This document shows, one piece after another, positions 20,932 through 28,631 of a stretch of 40,336 bases of DNA; positions within the stretch are counted from its first letter, which is position 1; the number at the start of each line of letters is the position of its first letter. Below the pieces are notes generated by a model. The model made no database searches, had not been told where the DNA came from, and saw only the letters and a list, made by a program, of their open reading frames with translations. The translations under genes were made by a program, and so were the position numbers. The stretch is taken from positions 1-40,336 of the IMG/VR virus record IMGVR_UViG_3300010375_000009, one strand, 5' to 3'. The DNA is from a virus.

Positions 20932-21528
20932 TCCGCCGCTGCTGTCGCCATCGTCAACGCTGCGATCTCCCGCACGGGTGGTAACACCATCACGGGCACC
21001 GATTTCACGGACGGCTCGGTTGAAGCCAATCTTGCCCTCGCCAATTATGAACAGATCGTCGTTACGGAATTGGAATCGGACCCGTGGCGGTTCGCGCGCA
21101 AGACCGATGTCTGCACGCTTGAGCCCGACGCGCCAATAGACACGTCCTGGGACTTCGCATGGACGCTGCCAGTTGATGTGCTCACCCTGCGCACCCTGTT
21201 CCGCAACGGACAGGTGATCGACTACGAGATCAACGAATCCGGTGAGGTTCTCACCCATTTCGATGATGATGTGTATGCGGTCTATACCTACCGCGCCGCC
21301 GAAAGCCTCTGGCCGTCCGACTTCACCGAAGGCGTCACGCGGCTGCTCGAAGCGCTCTATCTGCGCCTCGACGACCGGTTTTCCGAAGCCGACATGCGCG
21401 AGGAATCGGCGCGCCAAATCCTGAAGCGCGCCGCAAACACCCACGCCAAGGAAGAGGCTCCGAGCGATCCGCGCACGTTCCCGCTGGTTGCCGTGCGGAG
21501 GACCGGCTATGGCAATTGCCGTCGTTGA
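20929..21528 (+). CDS. Tail adaptor / tubular protein A-like, 199 aa
   Basis: The place, length and pattern fit the T7 gp11-type gatekeeper that docks under the portal: AAVAIVNAAISRTGGN, ANLALANYEQIVVTELESDPWRFA, then FTEGVTRLLEALYLRLDDRF. This adaptor links connector and nozzle. It starts without a Shine-Dalgarno behind leader element 3 and overlaps the tail tube gene by 20 nt. Confidence 0.72.
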   Translation: MSAAAVAIVNAAISRTGGNTITGTDFTDGSVEANLALANYEQIVVTELESDPWRFARKTDVCTLEPDAPIDTSWDFAWTLPVDVLTLRTLFRNGQVIDYEINESGEVLTHFDDDVYAVYTYRAAESLWPSDFTEGVTRLLEALYLRLDDRFSEADMREESARQILKRAANTHAKEEAPSDPRTFPLVAVRRTGYGNCRR

Positions 21529-23644
21529 GCGGGCCAATTTCTCGGCCGGCCAGATAGACGGAGCCGCGCGGCGCGACCGTCAAAAGACGATCTTCGTCGC
21601 AGGCTGTTCGGTGGCGCGCAATATGCGCATCCTGAACGGCGGTGGTCAGAAGCGCAGGCCGGGGCTCTGGCGACGGGCGACGCTGGTGGGCCAGTCGGTC
21701 GGCATCGAGTTCGTGACCGATGCGGGCGCGGTGTTCAAGCTGATCTTCTCCAACGCGCGCCTTGACATCTATGACACGTCGAACGCGCTTGTGCAGACGA
21801 TCACATCGCTGGCATGGGGCACGTCGATCCTGGGCGAACTCTATCTCGACCGCTCGCTCGGCAAGATGATCGTGTCGCATCAGACGTTCTGGCCGAAGGT
21901 TATTTCGGTCACCGCGGCCGGGGTGTGGAGCGTGTCGGACTTCGTGTTCGACGATGCGTTCTCCGGCGGGCCCGCCCAGCCCTATTACCGCTATGCCGAC
22001 AAGGGGATGACGCTGCAGCCGTCCGCGCTCACTGGGTCGGTCACGCTCTCGCTGTCGGGCGCGGGCGCCTTCAACGCCAGCCATGTCGGGGCGTATTTCC
22101 GCTACATCGGCTTTCCCATCCAGATCACCGGCTATTCGTCCGCCAATTCCGCGACGGGGACGGTGGTAGGAGCGCTCCCTCCGACCGTGCATTTCACCGT
22201 CGACAACGCCTCGAACTTCGCGGTGGACGAGGAAGCCGAAGGGCTCGATTCCGGCGCCAAGGGCATCATCACCGGGATCTCGGGCAGCACGATTACCTTC
22301 GTCTATGCGAGCAACTTCAACGGACTTGCCAAGGACGAAACGCTGATCGGGGACTCGTCCAAGGCGCAGGCGAAACTCACCACCGCGCCGGTCGCGACGA
22401 CACCCGCCGCCGTCGTGGATTGGGACGAGCAGGCATTCTCTGCGGTGCGCGGCTATCCCGGTTGCGGCGTGACGCATCGCGGGCGGCTCTACTTCGCGAA
22501 CATGCGCGATCTTCCCCGCGGCGTGACAGCATCAGCGGCGGGCCTGCCGAATTACTTCCTGATCGGCGCCAACGATGGCGATGCGTTCTTCGAGCTGGTG
22601 CCCGACTTCAAGGGCCAGCGGGTGCGCCATATCATGACGGCGGATCAGGGCCTCGTCCTCACCGACAAGGCGGCGTACTACCTGGCGGAATATTCGAACC
22701 AGCCGGTCACGCCCTCGACCATCGACTTCAAGTTCATCGGTCCGATTGGCGCGTCCAAAGCGCGGCCCATCGCGACCGAACAGGGCTTCGCCTTCATCGA
22801 GAACGGCGCCAACCGGGTGATCGGCATTCTTCCGACCGGAAGCGTCCAGCAGCCGTGGCAGGCGCAAGACCTGTCGCCGTTCTGGACCGAACTTCTCACC
22901 GGCCCGGTTGCGCTCGGTTCGAACATCGCCACGACCAGCTTTCCCGAGCGCTACGGCTTCGCCATCAACACCGATGGCACACTGGCCTGCGTCAAGTATC
23001 AGGACCCGAACGCGCCTGTGCCGATCGGCTGGACGCCGTGGGACACCGCGAACGGGTTGTTCAGCGCGGTCTTCCCGGCGGATGGAAAGCTGTGGGCCAT
23101 CGTCCATCGCACATCGCCCGCGGCATGGACGCTCGAGGAATTTGATGACGCGCTCTATCTCGATTGCGCGCAGACCTACACCTATGTGAGCGGTATTCCG
23201 AACGTTCCGTTCTACGCGAGCACGACGGTAAAGGTCATGGATGGCACGTCGCCATGGTGGCTGCGCGGCACGTTCGCGGTGAACGGCTCCGGCAATTTCA
23301 CGGCGTGGAATCTCGCAGCGGGCAATTACATCCTCGGCTACGATATGACGACCCAGTTCCGGCCCACACCGCCGGCACCGAGCGAACCCGCATTCCGCTT
23401 CGGTGAACGCTTCGGAATCGTCCGGCTGTACCTGCGCACGGAAAACACCGGCGCCTACATGATCAATGGGCAGACCAACGCGGCCTATCGCGCTGGCGAG
23501 GATACCAACGCCGCGCCGCCGCTGCGCAATGAATGGAAGCGCTGGAAGATCCCGGGCCGCAGCGCGAACCTCGCGCCGAACATCAACCAGTCGACGCCCG
23601 GCCCGCTGCAGATCAGCGAAATCACCATGGAGGTGTCGTTCTAA
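21509..23644 (+). CDS. Tail tubular protein B-like (nozzle), 711 aa
   Basis: GGAGGA 6 nt before ATG 21509 fixes this start over one 21 nt upstream. RNMRILNGGGQKRRPGL (about 36-52) and the following strand-rich section resemble the T7 gp12-type nozzle. A propeller-like, beta-rich body with repeated aromatic-Gly turns follows. It should form the tail end that attaches fibres. The gene follows the adaptor, as in T7-like and BPP-1-like phages. Confidence 0.75.
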   Translation: MAIAVVERANFSAGQIDGAARRDRQKTIFVAGCSVARNMRILNGGGQKRRPGLWRRATLVGQSVGIEFVTDAGAVFKLIFSNARLDIYDTSNALVQTITSLAWGTSILGELYLDRSLGKMIVSHQTFWPKVISVTAAGVWSVSDFVFDDAFSGGPAQPYYRYADKGMTLQPSALTGSVTLSLSGAGAFNASHVGAYFRYIGFPIQITGYSSANSATGTVVGALPPTVHFTVDNASNFAVDEEAEGLDSGAKGIITGISGSTITFVYASNFNGLAKDETLIGDSSKAQAKLTTAPVATTPAAVVDWDEQAFSAVRGYPGCGVTHRGRLYFANMRDLPRGVTASAAGLPNYFLIGANDGDAFFELVPDFKGQRVRHIMTADQGLVLTDKAAYYLAEYSNQPVTPSTIDFKFIGPIGASKARPIATEQGFAFIENGANRVIGILPTGSVQQPWQAQDLSPFWTELLTGPVALGSNIATTSFPERYGFAINTDGTLACVKYQDPNAPVPIGWTPWDTANGLFSAVFPADGKLWAIVHRTSPAAWTLEEFDDALYLDCAQTYTYVSGIPNVPFYASTTVKVMDGTSPWWLRGTFAVNGSGNFTAWNLAAGNYILGYDMTTQFRPTPPAPSEPAFRFGERFGIVRLYLRTENTGAYMINGQTNAAYRAGEDTNAAPPLRNEWKRWKIPGRSANLAPNINQSTPGPLQISEITMEVSF

Positions 23645-24048
23645 TGGGCTTCGTCGCAAACTTCGCCGAAGGCTTCATGGGCTACCAGCAGGCCCAGGGC
23701 GAAGCCGCGCAGTACAAGTTCAATGCGCGGTCGGAGCAGATCGCGGCCGATCAGGACAGCGTGAACCGGCTGGCCGATCTGAACTCGTCGCTGTCCTCGA
23801 TCAATGCGGTGCGCACATCGCGCAATTTGGACGTCGCCTCACCGACAGGGCTTGCGATCGCGGCCGATTACACTAAGCGCGCGCAGCAGGGCATCGACAC
23901 GTCGCGGTTGAATTACCTCACGCGGGCGCAAAGCGATCTCTTCGGGGCGTCGCAGGCGCAATACAAGGGCTATGCCGCGCTGATCGGCTCGTTCCTGAAA
24001 ACCGGTGATGAATTTGCGCAAGCCTTCGCGGCAGGCGGGGGCGGCTGA
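23644..24048 (+). CDS. Internal virion protein B-like (gp14 type), 134 aa
   Basis: Starts in TAATG with the nozzle gene's stop. It is a mostly helical, Ala/Gln-rich protein with a Gly/Phe-rich N-terminus (MGFVANFAEGFMGYQQAQGE) and a hydrophobic helix (AALIGSFLKTGDEFAQAF) near the end. It matches the look and place of the smallest ejected core protein of T7-like phages, which forms a pore in the outer membrane. Assignment is by size, composition and order. Confidence 0.62.
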   Translation: MGFVANFAEGFMGYQQAQGEAAQYKFNARSEQIAADQDSVNRLADLNSSLSSINAVRTSRNLDVASPTGLAIAADYTKRAQQGIDTSRLNYLTRAQSDLFGASQAQYKGYAALIGSFLKTGDEFAQAFAAGGGG

Positions 24049-26669
24049 TGGTCTCGAAACTCGGCGGCCTTCCCGAACTGTCGTATGGCCCGGCGACGCT
24101 ACAGCCCGCGCCTGTGGTGAGCGGCGATGCGACGGTGGACGCCTTTGCGCATCTGGCCGATCAGGCCGAAGGGCTTGTGAAAGACGTGTTCCGTCCCGAT
24201 GCGGAAGCGGAAGGCTCGAATGCCGTCACCAAGGATGCCAACGGCAATCTCACGGTCGCGGCGCCTTCGCTGAAGACGGTGCTTACCGGCCAGACCGAGG
24301 CCTACCAGCACGCGGCGCAACTCAGCTACATCACGCAGAGCGCGCTCGATATCCGCCCCAAGATCGCGGATTTGAAGAACGCATATGCGGACAATCCCGA
24401 CGGCTTCCGCGCGGCGCTCGACAAATACACCGGCAGCGTGCTCACCGCGACACCGCAGTCCTATCAGCCCGCGATCCGCCAGATGATCGACACGGACGGC
24501 GGCGCAGCGCTGACCGATCTCACCAACGACAAGAACAAGAAGACCGCCGACGACGCTAAGGAAAACGGCCTCAATCTCTGGCAACAAAGCGTCAACACGC
24601 TCAGCGGCTATGCGCGGTCGAACGATCTGAACAATCCGGTGGCGCAAAAGCTGCTCGCGCAGACCAAGGATTTGCAGGTCTCGCTCACAAACAACCCGGT
24701 GATCAAGCTCTCGCGCGAAGAGCAATTGAAGTTCGCCACGCTGGAATCGACGCTCAAGGCGCAGACGTTCGCGGCCCAGGGCGAAGACCTCTATCACCGC
24801 TATGGCGAAGCTGAAGCGGAGACGCAGCTCAAGGGCCTCGTCAACGATCCGTCGCTGAACCTGTCGGATGATGAGCGGCAGACCGCGATGGCGCGCGGCC
24901 TCTCGGAAATCCGCTTTCAGGCATCGCTCGACCGGGAGAACAATCAAGAAGCGCAGCGTCAGGTCGAATATCAGGCCGACGACGCAAAAGCGCAGGCGTT
25001 GGCGACCGGTGACTATTCGTCGGTGATGACGGACCAGCAAATCCGCGCGGCGTATGCGAAGAACCCGCAGCGCGCGGAACAGATCATCGAAGGGCTGCAC
25101 GGCGCCGCCGAGACCTACACGATGAAGAAATCCGTCGCGATGGCTTCACCGGCCGATCTGGCAAGCCTCGCGGCGAAATACAATCCGGCGAACCAGAGCA
25201 CCATCGTCCCCACATCGACCGGCTCGCGCGCGGGCGACAATCTCGCCAACAACAATCCCGGCAACATGAAGGTGCCAGGCAGCGACACGCAGTTCCAGCA
25301 ATTCCCGTCCATGCAGGAAGGCATCGACGCGGTCGGACACCAGATCAATCTCTACCGCTCGCGCGACGGGCTGAACACGATCGCGGACATCGTCTCGAAA
25401 TACGCGCCGCCGATGAGCAAGGGCAAGCCCGAGAACAACACAGCGGCCTATATCTCGGACGTGGCGAATGCGACCGGCATCCCGGCCAACCAGCCGCTCA
25501 CCGATGCGCAGGTGCCCGCCGTCCGCGACGCGATCATTCGGCACGAGCAAGGCGGCACGACGCCGGACGACCTGCTCGCCGGGCCGCAGCATGGCCCGAT
25601 GGGCTCCGACTTCGCCGCCCGCCAGCGCACCTATCAGGCGTTCCAGACGGCGGTCCAGGCAAGGCAGAAGGCGCTCATGTCGGACCCCCAAAACTACGTG
25701 CTGCAGAACCGCCCGGACATCGTCGCGCAGGTCAATTCGACCGACCCGCAGACGGCGCAGAACGGTGTTCGTGCATCGCTGGCGGTGCAGTCCGATCTCG
25801 GCGTTGCGCAGCCGCAGGTCCTCGCCAACGGCCAGAAGCAGGCGATCATCGCCAACTTCACCAACCCGCCCGACCCGGCGCAGCGCGCGCAGAACATGCT
25901 CACCGCGCTCGGCGGCCTGCAGGCGAAATATGGCAAATACTATCCGCAGGTGATGGCCGAACTCGCCAAGGGCGGAAAGATGCCGGCGGAAGTGACCGGC
26001 CTCGATTGGGTTCGTCAGGACCCCGGCGTCGGCGCCCGCATGGCCAACGCGGTGAACACCGGGAAGTCGGCGCTGGCGAAGCTCGTCCCCGATACCGGCG
26101 ATGTCGACAAGGCGGTGGTGCAGGGCCTCGCGGGCTTCAATGGCACGCTGCGCGGTTTCGACGGCTCGCAGATCGCGTCGCAGATGGTGCAGGCGACGCA
26201 GCTCTACGCCTACCAGCTCGTCGCGGAAGGGACCGATCCGGCGACGGCGGCGAGTCAGGCCGTGAACGACATCGTCGGCAAGAATTTCCATGTGCAGGAC
26301 ACCTACCGCGTGCCGTCGTACCTGAACGCGGGTTCTGTCGCGCGCGGCGTTTCGCTCGCGACGCAAAACCTGCACGCCGTGAACCTCGAGCCGTATGCGG
26401 GCGCCACGGGTGTCAGCGTCGGTGATCGCCAGAAGATGAGCGAATCCATCCTCAAGAGCCAAGGCGTGTGGCTCACGCTCCCGGATAACAGCGGCGTGGC
26501 GCTCGCATGGCCCGCACAGACGGGATACCTGCAAGCCCGCACGTCGAAGGGCCAGCCGATCCAGTACACATGGGCGCAGCTTTCCTCGATGGAGAAGGGC
26601 CAGCCAATCCCGATCAACACGATTCAGGACCAGCCGCCGCCTCCGGGAACGAGGACGTTCCTGAAATGA
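24048..26669 (+). CDS. Internal virion protein with a peptidoglycan-cleaving domain, 873 aa
   Basis: A large, mostly helical ejection protein. Residues 395-500 contain NNPGNMKVPG, then MQEGIDAVGHQINLYRSRDGLNTIADIVSKYAPP, then AAYISDVANATG: the pattern of lysozyme-like/transglycosylase domains carried by phage virion proteins for opening the cell wall during DNA entry. The flanking parts are helical and charged. TGATG coupling to the gp14-like gene. No other wall hydrolase is recognisable in the genome, so this domain might also bear on lysis. Confidence 0.75.
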   Translation: MVSKLGGLPELSYGPATLQPAPVVSGDATVDAFAHLADQAEGLVKDVFRPDAEAEGSNAVTKDANGNLTVAAPSLKTVLTGQTEAYQHAAQLSYITQSALDIRPKIADLKNAYADNPDGFRAALDKYTGSVLTATPQSYQPAIRQMIDTDGGAALTDLTNDKNKKTADDAKENGLNLWQQSVNTLSGYARSNDLNNPVAQKLLAQTKDLQVSLTNNPVIKLSREEQLKFATLESTLKAQTFAAQGEDLYHRYGEAEAETQLKGLVNDPSLNLSDDERQTAMARGLSEIRFQASLDRENNQEAQRQVEYQADDAKAQALATGDYSSVMTDQQIRAAYAKNPQRAEQIIEGLHGAAETYTMKKSVAMASPADLASLAAKYNPANQSTIVPTSTGSRAGDNLANNNPGNMKVPGSDTQFQQFPSMQEGIDAVGHQINLYRSRDGLNTIADIVSKYAPPMSKGKPENNTAAYISDVANATGIPANQPLTDAQVPAVRDAIIRHEQGGTTPDDLLAGPQHGPMGSDFAARQRTYQAFQTAVQARQKALMSDPQNYVLQNRPDIVAQVNSTDPQTAQNGVRASLAVQSDLGVAQPQVLANGQKQAIIANFTNPPDPAQRAQNMLTALGGLQAKYGKYYPQVMAELAKGGKMPAEVTGLDWVRQDPGVGARMANAVNTGKSALAKLVPDTGDVDKAVVQGLAGFNGTLRGFDGSQIASQMVQATQLYAYQLVAEGTDPATAASQAVNDIVGKNFHVQDTYRVPSYLNAGSVARGVSLATQNLHAVNLEPYAGATGVSVGDRQKMSESILKSQGVWLTLPDNSGVALAWPAQTGYLQARTSKGQPIQYTWAQLSSMEKGQPIPINTIQDQPPPPGTRTFLK

Positions 26670-28363
26670 ACTTCGCCTATTCGCTCGACAATTCGGACGA
26701 GGACCGCGATCAGCGCATCAGCCAGGCGCAGGTCCCGTGGACCCACGCGCTCGAAGCGACGGCGCAGGATGCGTGGGTTCATAACCCGGTGCACGCGATC
26801 GTCGACACCACCGAATATTACGAGGCGCAGCACCCCGAATGGCGCGGCCCGCTTGGCGAGCTCGAAGCGATGGGGCGGCCGGTCAGCGCGGACGAGCCGG
26901 TCGACGCCGACACGCTGAACCAGCAATACGGCGAAAGCCTCGGCCTTTCGTTCGACCAGCCGCAGCGGCGCGGTGCGGTCGACATTCTCGTCAATCAGAA
27001 GAAACAACAGCTTCAGCGCGATTACACGCTGGCCCATGCCCCGTCCGGTGTCGGCTACACGGCGGCCAGTCTCGCAACCTCGCTCGCCGTTTCGGCGGCT
27101 GATCCGCTCAACGTCGCGGCTGCGTTCGTGCCGGTCGTTGGCGAGGCGCGCGCGGGGCTTTGGGCCGAGCGGGTCGGCCCCACGGCTGCGCGGCTGGGTC
27201 AAGGCGCCATCGAAGGCGGTGTCGGCACGGCGGCGCTGCAACCGGTCGAAGCGGTCCGTGACGATGCGTTCCAGCAGGAATACGGCCCGGCCGATGCGTT
27301 CTGGAATGTGGCCTTCGGGACGGTGCTCGGCGGCGGCTTGCACGCAGGCATCGGCAAAATCTCCGACATGCTCGACCGGCTGCACTCCGACACGCGCGAA
27401 GCGGCGCTGCGAACGGCGGTGGCGCAATCGGCGGACGGCCGGCCCGCCGATGTGGAAGCGGCGCTCAAGAGCGATCCGGCTTATGCGACCGTGACCGAGC
27501 CGGGGCCGGTTACGTCGCTGCCCGTGATCGATGAAGAGGGGATCAGGCTTTCGTCGCGCGAGGCGCAGATCGAATCCGATATTTCGTCACTCAAAGAGCA
27601 TCTTTCGGGACTGCCCGAAGGCGATCAGAACGCATCCGACACGCTTGCGCGTCTGCAGGCTGTCGAACAACAACTCGCCTCTCCCGATCTCGACCCGGCG
27701 ATGCACAAGACGCTGTCCACGCGCCGCGACGAATTGCTGACGAACACTACGCCTGAGCAATTGCAGGAAGCAGCAAGCCCGATTGATGAACGGCGCAACG
27801 CGCAGAACCAGCTCGACGCCAGCCAGCGTGAACTCGATACGGTGCGCGCTCAGCAGGTCGACCGGCTCGCCCAACGGCTTTCCCCCGAAGCGCTCGAAAG
27901 GTTGCGTTCCTATGGCTACAAACCAGAACCCCTCGATCTTGCAGGCCAGCAAGAAGCGTCTCGCGGCGTTCAAGCGCCTGATGCAGGATCAATCGCTCAG
28001 CCCGAAGGACTTGGCGGTGGCGAAGGAACTGTACCAGCGGCAACAAGCACTGGTGCAGTACCGCAAGACTTTAGCGACGCCCTGAGCCGCGCGCGCGATG
28101 CCTCGCTCTCGCCCGGCCCGACGCCCGCCACCTCGCCGCAAGCCTCTCTCGCCGCCGATGCGCTGCTGAAATCCCGCGCCGGTGACGATGTCGACGTGGA
28201 GCATCAGCAGGCGCTCGCGCAGGTCGCGGAATACGAGAAGCAGGGCATCCTGTCGGCTGAGCAGGCCGAACAGGCGCGCGCCGGGAGCGAGGACATCCAG
28301 AAAGCGCAGCGTGACGGCGAGGCGGCGAAAGCGGCGGCGCGGTGCCTGCTGCTGCATCCGTAG
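26666..28363 (+). CDS. Internal virion protein (gp15-like), 565 aa
   Basis: Starts in an ATGA overlap. Hydrophobic Ala/Gly stretches at about residues 130-230 (VGYTAASLATSLAVSAADPL, GTVLGGGLHAGIGK) could cross the membrane after ejection. Coiled-coil-like charged helices follow (about 290-420). From 27912 to 28085 the frame's third positions become AT-rich (22 of 57 codons end in G/C by my count), while another frame is GC-rich and encodes a nested ORF; normal usage resumes after. The C-terminus ends AARCLLLHP. Core/ejection role inferred from place. Confidence 0.68.
   Translation: MNFAYSLDNSDEDRDQRISQAQVPWTHALEATAQDAWVHNPVHAIVDTTEYYEAQHPEWRGPLGELEAMGRPVSADEPVDADTLNQQYGESLGLSFDQPQRRGAVDILVNQKKQQLQRDYTLAHAPSGVGYTAASLATSLAVSAADPLNVAAAFVPVVGEARAGLWAERVGPTAARLGQGAIEGGVGTAALQPVEAVRDDAFQQEYGPADAFWNVAFGTVLGGGLHAGIGKISDMLDRLHSDTREAALRTAVAQSADGRPADVEAALKSDPAYATVTEPGPVTSLPVIDEEGIRLSSREAQIESDISSLKEHLSGLPEGDQNASDTLARLQAVEQQLASPDLDPAMHKTLSTRRDELLTNTTPEQLQEAASPIDERRNAQNQLDASQRELDTVRAQQVDRLAQRLSPEALERLRSYGYKPEPLDLAGQQEASRGVQAPDAGSIAQPEGLGGGEGTVPAATSTGAVPQDFSDALSRARDASLSPGPTPATSPQASLAADALLKSRAGDDVDVEHQQALAQVAEYEKQGILSAEQAEQARAGSEDIQKAQRDGEAAKAAARCLLLHP
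27912..28085 (+). CDS. Nested overlapping ORF, 57 aa
   Basis: Lies wholly inside the internal virion gene in the +1 frame. Its codons end in G/C in 46 of 57 cases by my count, against 22 of 57 for the larger gene over the same bases. The product reads as a natural helical protein (QASKKRLAAFKRLM, SPKDLAVAKELYQRQQALVQYRKT). GAAAGG lies about 10 nt before the ATG. Either an overprinted gene, or a part of the virion protein displaced by paired frameshifts or reached by programmed frameshifting. Confidence 0.5.
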   Translation: MATNQNPSILQASKKRLAAFKRLMQDQSLSPKDLAVAKELYQRQQALVQYRKTLATP

Positions 28364-28376
28364 GATAGGAGGCAAA

Positions 28377-28622
28377 ATGGCTGACAACCCGTTAGATTTT
28401 CAGAGCGCGCACGACCGCAAACATGGCCCTGACGCAGAGTTCGTCTATCGCGATGAGCGAGGGTGCAGTTGGTTCAAATTCACATGTTCATATCGCGACG
28501 GAGAAGACGAATTTTGCTTCGAAATCTGGGCGCTCAATGTGGCCGATGCAGAGCGGCGACTCCGAGCAATCTGCCAGACCGCTAAGGTCGACGGCCAGTT
28601 GTTCCATGAAGTGCCTGCTTAG
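28377..28622 (+). CDS. Possible moron: small soluble protein, 81 aa
   Basis: A self-contained gene with its own AGGAGG 4 nt before the ATG, in AT-richer sequence than its neighbours. It is inserted between two internal virion genes that would otherwise be adjacent. The product has FKFTCSY and FEIWALNVADAERRLRAI, a beta-then-helix pattern seen in unnamed small alphaproteobacterial proteins. It is unlike a virion protein. Independent gain is likely; function (host modulation, defence or counter-defence) is unknown. Confidence 0.7.
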   Translation: MADNPLDFQSAHDRKHGPDAEFVYRDERGCSWFKFTCSYRDGEDEFCFEIWALNVADAERRLRAICQTAKVDGQLFHEVPA

Positions 28623-28631
28623 GGGGATTGT

